Shown piece after piece: positions 14,723 to 27,529 of a DNA stretch of 64,000 nt. Each line of letters starts with the position of its first letter. Within the stretch, counting starts at the first letter, position 1. The stretch is from assembly GCA_030267565.1 (NCBI GenBank), contig BRXU01000028.1:1141001-1205000 (forward strand), in the 5' to 3' direction. The stretch comes from Pleodorina starrii (lineage: Eukaryota; Chlorophyta; Chlorophyceae; Chlamydomonadales; Volvocaceae). Made by a program: the position numbers and the translations under genes. The notes under the pieces were generated by a model. That model saw only the letters and a list, made by a program, of their open reading frames with translations. It ran no database searches and had not been told where the DNA came from.

Positions 14723-17437
14723 TCACCACACGTCCCGCTGGTACCGCCCCGAGTCGCTCAGCTCCTTCACGACCGCCTCCGCCGCCGTTCCGGCGCAGCC
14801 CTTGCCCGCCTGCACCAACGCAATGAACGCCTTGTGCACGTCCTTGGCCATGTTCTTGGCGTCGCCGCACACGTACAGGTGCGCCCCGGCCGCGTCGATG
14901 AGCGGCCACAGCGCTCCCGCCTGCGCCTCCACGTGGTGCTGCACGTAGTCCTTGGTGGCCTGGTCGCGAGAAAACGCCAGATGCAGGTGCGACAGCACGC
15001 CGGACGCCACGTAGCCCTCGAGCTCCTCCTGGTAAATGTAGTCGTGCGCCCGGGAGCGGCAGCCGAAGAAGAGGTGCGCAGGGCCCAGCTCCGCGCCTGC
15101 GGAGAGAGTTGGGAGAGAGGGTGGAAAGTGGCCGGGCAGCGAACGCTCAAAGAGAGTGAACAACCCCGTTGGCTGGGGTGCTGTGAGCGGAGGCTACAGG
15201 CAGGGGACGCCTACATCGACCGACGCCTGAGCGGTCCGCGCAACGCGGCCTCCGGGCTTTGGCTGCGCCTGGCAACCGGCTCCCGCCCAAGCCCCGCATG
15301 CATGGTTTGTCAGTGTCCCCGGATAGCCGTCAGGGAAACCCGCCTTTCTTGCACCGTCCCCTTAACCCGGGCAGCCTCAACACCCGCACTGCCCGCCCGC
15401 CACATTACCTCTTGTTAGCACCCATCACTGAAACCCCTAACAAACCACACAAACACTAACACACACACGGCGATGCTCCTCGCACAGTCTCACCCGACGC
15501 CAGCTGCGCCGCGCGCTCCTGCAGAAAGCCGCGGAAGGGCGCCAGACCGGTGCCCGGCCCCACCATGATCAGCGGCATCTTCGACGACGCCGGCAGCTTG
15601 AACTGCGAGTGCCGCACAAAGACCGGCACCGCCGCGCCGTCGCCGTGGCGCTTCAGCCACGTGGAGCACACGCCCTCGTGCACGCGACCGCTGGGCATCT
15701 TGTCGCGCACGACAGCGCACGTCACGTGGATGCTGTGTGGGTGCTGCTTGGGTGACGACGAGATCGAGTAGAAACGCGGCTGCAGGCGCGGCGCGATGCA
15801 GCCGAAGAACGCCCCGATGGTGGGTTTGGCGGAGGGAAAGGCCTGGAGCACCTCCAGCAGGCTTCGGTGCGGCTTGGCGACAAACTCCGCAAACTCCGCC
15901 TTGCCCGCCGCCGAGCCCAAGAGCGCCAGCCGCGCTGCCTCCTCCCGGTCGGCGGCGAAGGTGGACAACGCGCCCAGCGCGTCTCGGTGCGGGCTGGACA
16001 GCACGTCGGCAAAGTACGACAGTGCCGTTCGGATGCTGATGGGGCCCGGCAGCGGCGGCGGCAGGGTGCTGGCGGCGTCGCCAGCGGCGGCGCCCTTGGG
16101 CACGGACAGCACAATCCGGGCGTCGAGGTCAAAACCCAGAAGCTCCGCCACCTGCTTCACGACCGCCTCGCTGTTCTGTGCGTAAAGGGCGATGTGGTCG
16201 CCGGCCTCGTAGGTGATTCCGGAGCCGCTGACATCCACCTCAACGTGCACGCAGCTGCGGTCGGACTGGCTGGTGTGCAGCTCCCGCACTGTTGAGATGT
16301 TGGCCCAGAAGGGGCTGTGCACGTCCTTGCCGGTGCCGCTGGGGAAGGGTGCCACGTCCTCGCGGCCGGCGCCGGCTCGGAGCACCTCGACGTCGTAGGC
16401 CGGCACGGCGATCGGGAGGGCGGCGTGGCCGTTCTGGTCCACGCGCTTACCGACCAGATCAGACTTATCCAGCGCCTCCAGCAGCTCTGCCGTCCACTTC
16501 TCAAAGTCATCGTCGATGACCCCATCATCGTCGCCGTCGCCGCGGCGGACGATGGGCGTGGCGCCGCAAGTTTTGAGCGACTTGTGTATCTTTTTTCCAA
16601 CAGCGTTGAAGTGCTCGTACTGCTTGTTGCCCAGCCCGAACACGCCGTATGAGACGCCCTGAGTGCGGAACCATACATGCGAAGTGTACCGCCATGGCCA
16701 ACAGGTCTTCGGTCGACAACTAAATAATATTTCGACGCTTATCACGCACGAAGTAGGGGGTAAAAAGTTGTGGCGTGATGGGCTCTGCGCCTAAAGATCA
16801 GGGCAACCAACCATTAGGTTCGCCAGAGATCAGCGAGCGACTTTTTGGCGCCGCGGCCCAGTTTCCATCGCTCAGTTCGATAAAGTCAGCATTTGCTAGC
16901 GCTAAGCCAAATCAGCATCCATGGACTTGGAGCTAGCGATGTTGGGAAGCGTTACGCACTGCAGCTGCCCACGGGTCCACCCACCTGAAGGAACGGCTCC
17001 TTCTCTCCGCCCTCCACTGCCTCCGCCTCCTTCAGCAGCCAGGAGTAAAAGACCGCCGCGTTGTCCGTGGGCTCCCCATCCCCATACGTGGCCATGCAAA
17101 AGACCACCAGCTTCTCCGTCGCTAATTTCTGTTCTGGTTTGTAAGTCTCCACGTCGCGCACGTCCACCGTCGTGCTGTCACCATAGCGGCTGCGAAGCTC
17201 GTTTCCAAGCTGCTTGGAGAAGCGCTCCGCAGTGCCCGTCTGCGTGCCGAACAGAATCCTGACTAGCGGCTTGTTGGGGTCCTCGGCGAGTGATGGCCGC
17301 GAGAGAGCTGCGAAGCCATTGACGCCCGCTAGGGACGCTTGAGCTGCGCGTTTAGCAGATTTCCTACGTATAGAAAGCAATGCTAGCGCCGCCACCGCGA
17401 CAACAAAGAAAATGACAAACCACACCTGCGCATCCAT
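14723..17437 (-). CDS. CPR1: NADPH-cytochrome P450 reductase
   Basis: Three exons on the minus strand: 16985-17437, 15494-16658, 14723-15096; 663 residues. CPR passes electrons from NADPH through FAD and FMN to microsomal cytochromes P450. The N-terminal anchor is a single hydrophobic helix (VWFVIFFVVAVAALALLSIR) followed by basic residues. The FMN domain shows FGTQTGTAERFSKQLG, ATYGDGEPTDNA and FGLGNKQYEHFN. The FAD domain carries the flavin motif PRFYSISSS. The NADPH domain has MVGPGTGLAPFRGFLQERAA, FFGCRSRAHDYIYQEEL and YVCGDAKNMAKDVH. It ends RYQRDVW; the penultimate-region aromatic expected to stack on FAD is the final Trp. Length and order are typical. Introns are GT..AG and in phase. 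It is divergent from the alpha/beta hydrolase gene that starts at 17987. Confidence 0.96.
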
Positions 17438-17986
17438 TTGGACACAGCAACTAGATTCAGTAATAATCTAGCAAACTCCCTAATTACAGTATCCCAACTG
17501 CTTCGCGTACAGGTGCTCTGCAGGTTGATGTCCACTTTTCAAAAAAGGAGCGTCAACCATCCGTACTGTTGACAACGGAACCTTACTCGTTCGCGCACGC
17601 TTGCTCGCAACACATCGCCCTGAACCTGCTTAACAATGACTTCAACTTTAAGATTTTAGCCACCAGTCCACACGCGGCGGAAGTGAATAGGCGTCTTCAA
17701 TTATGATGCGGACCGCGGGATAATAGGGATGAATGGCTGACATCCATTGTTGTCATTCTTTTAAATGCCGTTATCATAAGATACGTCACTAGCCACACGG
17801 AAGAACCCGTAGCGACAGTATTATTTGATCATCATTGACAGGTCCAGCGGATAGCCTCCACCACGCTCGCAAACAAATGGCCCCAAAAGAGAAGAGAAGA
17901 TATATTAACTACCGGGTGCGTTCTTAGTTCCCAAGGGCGCTAGCACAGAAGTGCGCTGGCACTGGAATTTACAACTGGAGTGACTT
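17438..17986. promoter_or_regulatory. Divergent promoter region, CPR (-) / alpha-beta hydrolase (+)
   Basis: 549 bases between opposed start codons, AT-richer than the genes. No specific element was identified with confidence; it should hold both 5' UTRs. Confidence 0.5.
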
Positions 17987-20900
17987 ATGCTGCTCCCCGT
18001 CAAGGACGACGATCCCGTGAGCGCAGTTTGCCGCCGCCGTTTAATCTGGGCCATGCAGGTCGACGAATACTTGCGCGACAGGTTCCTCCAGTCAGGGCGG
18101 AAGCACAAGCCGCGGGAGATATGCGGTGGCGGCGAGTCCCTGATGCGGTGCTTCAACCACATCAAATTCTGCGTCGTGTGCTGCGCGTCGCTTTCCCAGG
18201 CCGTGGTGAGCTTGCCGGATCGTCGCCCCGCCGGGGCCTTCTTTTCACCGCGTTAACAAGGGCCTCCCGCGGCGGCATCGCCGCGCCCCGCTCCCCGCGT
18301 CAACAACATCCCCACCCCAACCCTCCCCTCCCCGCTCCCCGGGGAAGCACGGCACAGCTTCTGCTTCTCACTCCCCCAATCCCCTCCCCACGGGGCCCTG
18401 GGCTCGTGTCCTGCAGGCTCCCTGGATGCTCTGCTCCCTGGAGATCCTCACAGTGCTCCTCATCTACTTCCTCGCCACCTCGAGGTCGCTGGTCATCCAC
18501 CACCACCACTTCTCCTTCACCCGCAGCCTGGAGGACGTGGTGGGGCTGTCCTGCACGCGGGCGGCCATCCTCAGTCTGGCCTATGCCGTCGGCCAGCGGG
18601 CAGTACACAGGTGGGCAGGGATGCCGATGTCCCCGAGGGACGGGGCCGGCAGTCATCCGGGGAGGAGGCGAGAACTCGCAGTCCGCCTCCGCCTCCGGCT
18701 CCTCCCAGATGAGGCGGAGGCGGACTGCGGGTTCTCGGTTCTCATTCACTCCCATCATCACATCAGCCAAGCGTAGGGTGTAGGGTGTAGGCCTTCACCC
18801 GCACAGGCGCCGCAGCGGACCCGCGGGCGGGACGGGCTTCATGTGTTTCGTGACGTGGCGGCGGCCGAAGGAAGCTCTCCGGAGAGCTGCCACTGCGCAC
18901 AGAGGGTCGCCTCGTCGCGTTTGCCTTCTGCTGTGCCCTGTGCTGTGCCGTGCCCTGCCTGGGACGATGCTGTGCCGTGCCCTGCCTTGGGACGAAACCC
19001 AACACCAACCGAACCGCCGCATCATCACACCGCGCTCCTGTCCGCAACCCGACGCCCCGCCAACGCCGCCGCCGTCACTGACCCTGCACCTTGTCCCCCC
19101 TCCACAACAGCAGGCCGTACTTGTACGGCTCGTACCTGTTGGCGGCTGCCTGTGTTCCGTACCTGGTCGTGAAGACCATTTTGTTCCGCTACGGCCCGGA
19201 CGGCATTGCGGCTGCGTCCATCCTGGTGATCTCGGGGCTGTGCAGCGTGGCCCACATACTGGCGGCAAAGTGAGCGATCCCGCGGACGGACGGACGGGGG
19301 GACTGGCTGGGCGGGCGGGCGGGCTTGGATGGCGGGGTGGGGGAACCCCAGAGCCAGGAGGGGCGCCGGCTCGCGGTCGTTGCCGATGTCGACGTCGACG
19401 TCTCCACTGTCTCCACCGTCTCTTCAAACACGAGCCTGCCCCATGCGCTGGGCGATGGGGCCGCAGCAGCAGCCTGCACGACACGCGCACCGCGGCTCCC
19501 TCCCTCCCTCCCTCCCGCGAAACAAGTCCAGATCCTCCCACCCCTCCCTTCCACCCCGACTCTGCCCCCGCACCTTGAAGCGATCGATCGATTGACCCCA
19601 TGTCGCCCCTCTCTCCCTCTCTCCCTCTCACACACGCACGCACATACACACACATACATACGCACACAGGCGCACCGTGGACTGGGCCCGCCGGCGGTAC
19701 CAAATGGGCCTTGCGGGGTTCGGAATGCCCTGGGAGGAGGGCGACGACCTGTGGCTGTCGCTGCGGCGGCCCGACCTCGAGGACGTGACCAAGACCAGCG
19801 ACGGCGGCGGCCCTGACGCATCGGATGACGTGCCGGCTGAGATGCTCGCGGATGACGATTCCAAGTTTGTGGAGCTGGAGCCGGGGCTGAAGGTACACTA
19901 CAAGGAGGTGGCGCCGCCGGCGGCGGCGGCGGCGGCAGCGTCGTCCGGCGGCGGCGGCGGCGGCGCGGCGTCGCCGTTTTATTGCGGCCCCGACGGCGCG
20001 ACGACGGGCATCGTGCTGGTCCACGGCTTTGGCGGCGGCGTGTTCTCCTGGCGGCACATCATGGAGGCGCTGGCGATGCAGTGCCACTGCCGGGTCATTG
20101 CGTTTGACCGCCCTGCTTTCGGTGGGTGGGTTGAGAGGGTGGTGGGTGGGTGGGTGGGGTGGCGTGTCTGGCAGACAGTGAAGGGCGGGAGGGTGCCGCA
20201 TGTTCTCCGCGGTTGGGAGGCGGGGCGGCGCTTATGGATTGTGGGTTGTGGGTTGCGGAGTCCGAAAGGAAGGACGTGTGGGCCGGGGCGGACGGAGTTT
20301 TGAGCGCGGGGTGGAAGCTGGGCCAGCGGTGCCTGTCAAAAGTCGATGCACCGGGCATGCAGCTTGGGGCCTAACAGGGCCACAGGGCAATGCAACCTGT
20401 CGGCGGGCCGGGACAAGCTCGTAGCTCGAGTGTGGTATCTCGGCTGCTGCGGGTGTGTCTTGTCGGCTGCGAACACTCCGTCGTAGTCGATGTCGCTGCG
20501 CACGCGCCCACCCCATCCAATGGCCCCCCGCCCCCGAACGACTGCCCCCAGGCCTGACATCGCGGCCCAAGGCCACGGAGCAGTCCAACCCCTACACCGT
20601 CTCCTCGCAGTCGCAGCTGCTGCTGCAGCTCTGCTCCTCGCTGCGGTTACGACATGTCGTACTCATGGCGCATGCGGACGGCTGCCTGGTGACGCTGCGG
20701 GCGGCCGCCACGTCAGCGCGGTACGACACATACGCATACACACACACGCACAAGCACGCACATGAACACACGGCGCTGCAAACGCGCATGTGAAGGGTGT
20801 TGGACAGAGAGGCGGGTTTTGGTTTTGCTGCATTGGATCTTCAGTCCTCAGTCCTCAGTCGGTACATCCGTCGTCTGTGCGTTTGCGTTTATGCCCTCGC

Positions 20901-23900
20901 CGTCCTGGTTCAGGCAAGCGTCAAGAAGCCAAGCCAAGCGCCCTTTTGGTTCCCAGGGCTGCGACATTTGTGACGATTTGCGCCGTGTCGGCTTGGGTTG
21001 GTGCCGCTTGCCCTATCCTGAGTTTGCCCCGGCCTCCCCAAAACACACATATACACACACTCAACAAACAGACTCACACTCTCAACACACACACTCAACA
21101 TACACACACTCAACAAACAGACTCACAACCACGCACAACCATGCACACTCACGCGCGGCCCGCCCCGCCCTCAACACGTCCCCGCAGCTACTACCAGCAG
21201 CGCAGCGCCTACGTGCAGCCGCTGCAGCTCACCGCGCCGCAGCACCCCATGTACGAGATAACGCAGTACATGGCCGCCTCCTCAGCCATGGCGCCGGAGC
21301 GCTGCCGCACCGCGCCCTCGTCCTCCTCCACCGACTCCTCCCCCAAACTGCACGCCGCGGACGTGCCCGCCTCTCCCGCCACCGCCACCGATGAGCTCCT
21401 CTCCCCCTATCAGCAACAGCTGCAGACCTTCCAGCAGCAGGCGTCGATGCAGCTGCCGGCAGCCGCCGCCGCCGGTCTGTCGTCCGGCGGCGGCGCGTTG
21501 TCCGCAGCCGCCTTTGCCGCCGCCGCGAGCGACGCGGGGGGCTTTCCAACCGGGTCGGGGGGCGGCTGCGGCGCGGGCATGGGGGCGGGGATGCAACAGC
21601 AGCTGGTGTATGTGGGAAGCTTGACTGGCGGCGGCGGGTCGGTGGTTTCGGAGCCGGAGGCTTGGAGGAGCGTGGTCGCGGCTGAGGAGGTGGCGAGGAC
21701 GGGCAGCGGCTCGTTCCACGGCGGCTCGGCGGCGCAGGGTGGGTGGGTTCGGCGGCTCGCGCGGTCGCGGAGAGCTCGACGAAGGAGCACCCGCTTTGCT
21801 GCAGTTACCCGGTGTGGCGGTAGCAGGGGTGTAGAGAGGGAGGGCTGAGACCGGACGAAACCGGAAGAGAGAGAGCGCGAGAGACAGAGGGGTCTCAAAG
21901 GGGCTGTGGCGCTGCGTGGGTGTGTGTTTGTGGCGGGTGTGCCGCTCCTTCCTCCTGCCTGGGTCGTTTATCTGTGGGAGGGGGTTGCTGGGTTGGTCTC
22001 CGGAACACCATTTGAGGCCTTCCGGCCCAGACCACCTGCCCACCTCCCTGTCCACCTCCCTCCCCTCGTTGCGGCACCACGCGTCCCTCCACGCGTCCCT
22101 CCACGCATCCAGAACCAACCCACCCACCCCCACCCGCTCCCGCCCTCCCCTGCCCTGCCCTGCCCTCTCGTCTCGTCCGGTGTCACCCTCCCCACCGCTG
22201 CAGGGGCCTTCGCCCTCGCCGCCAAGTGCACCGCCCACGCCAACAGCATCGGCGGCGCGCCGCACCACCACCATCACCTCCACCCCCACCCCCACACGCA
22301 CAGCTTCTGTACCGTTGGCTGCCCCGGCGGCCCGGCCCTGGGCGCCGCCCACTCGGCCCCTCCTCCCCCTCCCCCTCCTCCGGTGTTTGTTGACCTGGAG
22401 GCTGGATCCAGTCGGTGTGAAACGCTGGAGATGGACCAGGCCTCGACCACCAGTACCTCCTTCGCGGCGGCACTGGCGACGCAGGCGCACCACCGGCGGG
22501 CGCAGTCCGTGGGCGCCGGCAGCGGGTGAGTTGTTTGAATTACGGTACGCGAGCGAACCAACCCCTCCCTCCCTCCCTCCCTACCTACGTAATGCCTACC
22601 GGGCGCGTTCCGGCTGTCCGTCTGGGTGCCGGGTTCAGGGCCCACTGTCGCTGACGCCGCCGTCTCCGTCCCTTCTCTGCAGTGGCACCTTTTCTCCTGT
22701 TCCCTCCCTTCCCCTCGCCCCGCTCTCGCCTCCTTCCCGTCCCGAGACGCCCTTCGTTTCCCAACCTCCCTCCCCTTTTTCCCTCCCCTTCCCCCCCTTT
22801 TTCCCTCCCCCTTTCCCTCCCCCTCCCTCCTCCTCCTCCCTCCCTGGACCGCAGCTGCTCCACTCGCAACCCCGAGGTCTGGGAGGTCGCCAGCAGCAGC
22901 AGCGGCAGCCAGCACCACTACCCGCCCCACCACCACCACCACCACCACCACCACTCGCACCAGCCGCAGCCCCCGCCCGTCGTCCTGGGCCTCGTGTTGC
23001 TGCACCCCAACCTCAGCGGCGTGCTGGGTCCCCCCTTTTCCAACGTCCTCGCGCGCTCCCAACTGGGCCGCTCCATCCTGCGGCCGCTACTGCGCACCGA
23101 GGTGGGCGAGGTGGCCAATCGGCGCGCCTGGCACAACACCGACAAACTGACGGCCGAGGTGCTGGAGCTGTACAAGAAGCCGCTGAAAGTGGAGGGCTGG
23201 GACGCCGCGCTGATAGAGACGACGCGGCAGCGGCGGGAGAGCTGCCTGGGCGACCTGCCGGCGCACTGCCGCGGCGTGGAGTCCATTCCCACGCTCATCG
23301 CCACGGGTGGGAACCTAGGAAGGGACACGCGAGGTGGTTGGGTGGTTGGTTGGGTGGGTGGTTGGGTGGTTGTGCGCTGTATCGGGGTGCGCACACGAGC
23401 CTCCTCTGCGATGAGGGGCCGCCCCTTTCCCCCGCGCCTCCGGATCTCCCGCCTCCCACAACCACCCGCGCCTCCCGATCTGCCGCCAGCTCTGTCTGCC
23501 CCCCGCCTCGTAGGCGCACGCGTGGCGAATTGCCTGACTCCCTGCCTGCCTGACTTGCTTGCGATGCGCTTCCTACTTACCCTTCCTTAACTGTCGCCCC
23601 TGGCCCTCCCGTCCGGCTCTCCCTCTCTCTTCCCTTTCTTCCTCTCATCTCTCTCTCTCTCCGGCTCTATCCGTGGGTATGGCCCCTCTCCCTCTCTCCC
23701 TCTCTCCCGCAGGCGAGCACGACCGCATCGTGCCCCCCAGCAAGTCGGAGAGCCTGGGTGCCGACCTGCCGCACGCCCACCTGGCGGTGCTGCACGACTG
23801 CGGTCACCTGTCACACGAGGAGGCGCCGGGGGCGCTGCTCGAGCACTTGGTGCCGTTCTGCGGGGAGGTGCTGGGTCAGGGCTACGGGGGGCCCGGCTTT

Positions 23901-23966
23901 GGGGGACTTGGCTTCGGAGCGCCCGCCGCGGCTGCGCCGGGCGCGCCGTCCGTCTACACTCGGTAG
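17987..23966 (+). CDS. Large membrane-anchored alpha/beta hydrolase-fold protein with changed nucleophile elbow
   Basis: Nine exons: 17987-18205, 18417-18610, 19114-19269, 19670-20121, 20552-20720, 21188-21738, 22204-22525, 22855-23306, 23713-23966; 922 residues. The N-terminal ~190 residues hold several hydrophobic segments (for example APWMLCSLEILTVLLIYFLA and YLYGSYLLAAACVPYLVV), so it is probably membrane-bound. The hydrolase core begins near residue 300 with GIVLVHGFGGGVFSWRH (oxyanion region). The nucleophile elbow, about 380-384, reads AHADG instead of GxSxG or GHDxG. The acid (GEHDRIVPP, Asp ~842) and His (DCGHLSHEEAP, His ~870) are present. A ~350-residue Ala/Gly/His/Ser-rich insert, including a nine-His run, splits the fold before LRPLLRTEVGEVANRRAWHN. 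The latter stretch resembles plant alpha/beta hydrolases of the At1g80280 type as I remember them. Substrate unknown; it may be catalytically inactive. The start of exon 8 was chosen by phase and by the pyrimidine tract before it. Confidence 0.82.
21045..21131. repeat. CA-rich imperfect tandem array in hydrolase intron 5
   Basis: Repeated blocks of ACACACACTCAACAAACAGA and relatives. A further CA-rich stretch occurs at about 20725-20772 in the same intron. Confidence 0.75.
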
Positions 23967-24621
23967 CTGACTGGCCGGTCGCTTCTTTGTTGACTCGATT
24001 CGGCTCGGTTCGGTGCGGCTCGGTTCGGTTCGATTCTCGGCAGCAGCGATGCGATGAGTTTGTCCTCTTCAGTACTCTTTCAGTTGTTCAGATGCTCGTT
24101 CGTTCGTTTGAGACGGTACTTGCCGGGGCCGGCGCGTCTCCGACGTCGGCGTGCGTCTGTCCGAGCAGCTGCTCTGCGAGTTGGGCGGCATGTGTTATTT
24201 CTGCCACTGCTGCCGCCACCGATAGTGGCCAGAGGTGTTCAGGTGAGCGGCGCCTTGAGCCGACCGCTGACAGGGGCTGTGGCTGCGGCCGACATGGGGG
24301 CAGTGGCCAGTTTGGCCGCCTGCCCCAGGGCTCCCATGGTCCCCTGCTGGCCGCAGGTCGGCCCCCCGTGCCGCTGGCGGCAGGGCGTGACTGCATGTCC
24401 TGATCGCTCTCACCGCCCGCTCTCCAGGCCACGCGCGCCGTGTCCGCCGTCGCGCTCCGCCTCCCCCAATCTGCACTCTCGTTGACCGACCTGTGTCGCG
24501 TGCGGACCGCGTGTTGTGTTGTGTTGTCGATGTTTGGTAACCGAATGGAGTTTTACGGACCTTCCACGCGGTTAGGTATCTTTGGACCTGGATCGGTGCG
24601 GTGCGTTGATAAAAGGCTGCG

Positions 24622-24626
24622 TGTAA
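24622..24626 (+). promoter_or_regulatory. Putative TGTAA poly(A) signal of the alpha/beta hydrolase gene
   Basis: TGTAA about 655 bases past the stop at 23966. Confidence 0.5.
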
Positions 24627-27109
24627 TCTGAACCGCGGCGGCGCGGGCGGGGCCGGGGGCGGGGGAGGAGCGCATCCGGTTGACGGCACATGGGCAGCGG
24701 GCGTGATGGTGCATGGTGGTGGCAGCGGGGTTAAAGGTGGTGGTGGGTGCTCCGGGCGAAGAGCGCAACCTAGGGGGTCACGTGGGCCGTCCAGTCAGCT
24801 GCTCTGGTGCCGTGAGTCGGTTCGGGCCTCATCGTCCCTCCTCTGCACGTCGTGTCGTGTCGTGTCGTCGTGTGGCCATGACGGGCGTCGCGGGTGAACT
24901 GGCTCGTGTCGGACTGCTTGACTAACTGGCGTAATCGCTGATGGACGGAAGTAGACCGGACTGGACTGGACTGGCGGGCTGTTAATACGGAGCTAGGTCG
25001 CTCGCTCGCTTGCCTGCTTGATGGGGCGGGTGGGCACTGCGAAGGGGGACGGGGAACAGGGCGGACAGTGGCGGTCCCGGAGGCGGCGCCTTGCGGGCAG
25101 GCATCTTCCATTGTTGGGTGTACTAGGGTTTTGCGGTTTTAGGGGGCTGCTGTGTGGGTTAGGGGATACCGTATAGATAGAGGCCTCGTTGTTGGTCGGT
25201 GGAAGGGCCAGCCGGGCCGGGGCTGTTGACGGCTGTTTACAGCACCATTGATGTTTACCACCATTGATTCTTCTTCGGGCGGGCGCCTTGGGCGGAAGGT
25301 TGCTTGCGCCACCTCCCTCCCTCCCTCCCTGACCTTGAGTCGGTCGGTATGGACAGCCCGGTGGACGACCCAGGCGCCCGGTCTTTGTGCGATGTTCATA
25401 TTGAGGCTGTTTTCCTTTCCTGAGGCTTCCTGTGCGTGTCATCGGGCAATAAATGCGCCATTGGGAGAACACGGGGGGGGGGCGGGGCGAGGTGCGGTGG
25501 AGGGCGGCGAGGGCGGCTCGCCGACAGGGGCGGGGGTTCGAGGGCGCGGTGCGTCAGGGAGGGAGGGGGGCAGGGCAGTAGTGCCATAGCTGTTTGTGGT
25601 GAGGGGCCGGCTTCTGGGAGGAGGCGGGTGGTTGTGGGGTGGTGGGGGGTGGGGTGGGGCTGAGGGCTACTGCACTCCTCGTTAGCATGCGTGAAGCGGG
25701 GCGTGCGAGGGACAGAGATGGTGGGAGGGAGGGGTTAGGGGCGATGCCGCCGCTGGACGTCTGGGCTGCACAGCCTTGTCGGGGGCAAAAGTACAGTCTG
25801 TAGATGCTCCGTTGTCGTTGCGCCCGGGGTGCTCCTGGACAGTTTTGGGGGGTTGGTTGTCTTGACGCACCTCGTTGCGGTTTGCCGTACTGATGTCCTG
25901 GACTGCTGTTGCACGTACGTCCAAATGGCGGGGCCCCGACCCAACGGGCCCTTCGGGGCGGTGCGCACCATGATGCCTGCGTTTCCAGGATTGCACTGCC
26001 GCACGCTTAGATGGGGTTTACCCCTGACTTGAGTCCATTGCGCCATTCGATGTGGATTCGATAGTAGCGAACGTATTTGACTGTTTAAATCCCTGCGTGC
26101 CAATTGGGGGACCGGTCCGCCGTCTCGTCGTTGGGTGACCTTTTGTAGACCAGCAGTGTGCTGTGACCAGACGTGGACTTGTGGGGACGGCGACGTTTGC
26201 AGGCGGTGTGGCGATGTGCTGGACGTCAGAGCGGCCCTGCACGCCTTGCGGGGGGAGTTCGGTCGCAGAGAAAACGTGACTGGACTCGCAGGTTTTGCTG
26301 AGGGTGGCCCCGTTGCCTGTCGAACAACGTGAAGCGCATCACATGTCGTTTCCCGCCCACTCAGCTGGGGTGCTCCGCTTACAGGAGGCGACCCGCCCAT
26401 GGCTTTGTGGAGAGCTGGATGCTGCAACCAGTATGCTCGACCCATGTCGTGTTATCGTAAGGATGTCGTGCTCAACCCATCCAGCTGTGGTGCTGGGAGC
26501 CCTGTTAAACAACAGCACCAGATCAGCACCAGACCTAAGGGAGTGCTTGTCCGCCTCCACTCAGGCCGCAGTACACGGGTGGGTATCGTCCACGACCCTG
26601 GACTGCAGCCCCGAACAAACTCCTGAGATGTGCCGGGCCAGGAATCCAGCAGGTGCCCTATGTAGCCGTACGGTATGCAGGGTCGTCGTTGCTGTTGGGC
26701 TGCACCCCTCTGGTGGTCGACAGACGAGCACCACTGACGTCGGCGTGACGCACAAACGTCGGCGTGCGAGTATGTGTACGGTGCCCACAGGTGCAGTCAA
26801 TACCGCTGCGCCAATACGGTAAGGGACGCAGGGCGGCCACACAGCGCCGCCTTGATACAAGTATAGCTCGAAGGGTCTCCCCTCGTCCGTTCACAGAGCG
26901 CCGCGACGAAGAATGTCATTTCCCCGGCGCAACGGAACGCGACGCAAGTTACGCAGCGGAACGCGCGCCAGCAAAGCCGCCGTGTTTTAACTACCGGTAA
27001 CCTGCACGAAACGCAGTCATCAGTCTCTCACTTGCATGACGCCCGTACCTTGAAAAACCAAACGCGCCCAACCTGGTACACCACCCTCTCCCGCTAATGT
27101 TACACTTAC

Positions 27110-27120
27110 ACAACATACTG
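27110..27120 (-). promoter_or_regulatory. Two adjacent TGTAA poly(A) signals for the lipase gene
   Basis: TTACA at 27110-27114 and 27116-27120 on the + strand, i.e. two TGTAA on the gene strand about 410 bases after its stop. Confidence 0.55.
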
Positions 27121-27529
27121 TATGTGTACATTAGAACATAACACAGATGGCATGACACACATTACACACATCTTAAAACACCACAAACGCGGATAGGCCC
27201 ACAATACTCCCGCATTGGCGAGTAAGTGCTGGCACATCGCTCTGCCTGCCTGAAACAGTGTAGCCTGCGAGCCGCAAAAGAAGCCCTGATCACACCCAAA
27301 CACCCTTGCGCATAACCCCACACAATCAGGAAACATAAAACCCTAAACCCACACCACGAGTTGCACCAGCTGGACTACCCGCAGCAAATGCGCGGTTGGA
27401 TGGGCGCACGCACCACCCATCCGTCAAGGTGAACACCTCTGCGTCCGACCGTCGCACCGTTGGGGGCGAAATACTTCCGGATCCTTCGCGCGCCTCGATT
27501 ATGATAAAACGATGTGTGTCGGCGTGTGC

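Larger units (their letters stand above)
23967..27529. other. 3.5-kb region without recognisable gene
   Basis: Lies between two convergent genes. The first ~650 bases are probably the hydrolase 3' UTR, ending near the TGTAA at 24622. The last ~420 are probably the lipase 3' UTR, with minus-strand TGTAA signals at 27110-27120. Between them I find only short open frames of random-looking composition on both strands, a G-rich patch (25470-25660), and no tRNA- or rRNA-like sequence. A non-coding RNA cannot be excluded. Confidence 0.6.

Noticed and set aside
22683..22854. Alternative exon start for hydrolase exon 8 at 22683 (TGGCACCTT...)
   Set aside because: It follows a CAG, but its frame is Pro/Ser-rich and does not continue into the conserved EVWEV...LRPLLRTEVG frame; the sequence is a long pyrimidine tract typical of an intron 3' end.
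23967..27529. Possible genes among the medium-sized frames between the two hydrolases (for example 25735-26445 minus)
   Set aside because: Random composition, no recognisable motifs, no consistent splice sites, and overlapping frames of equal quality on both strands.
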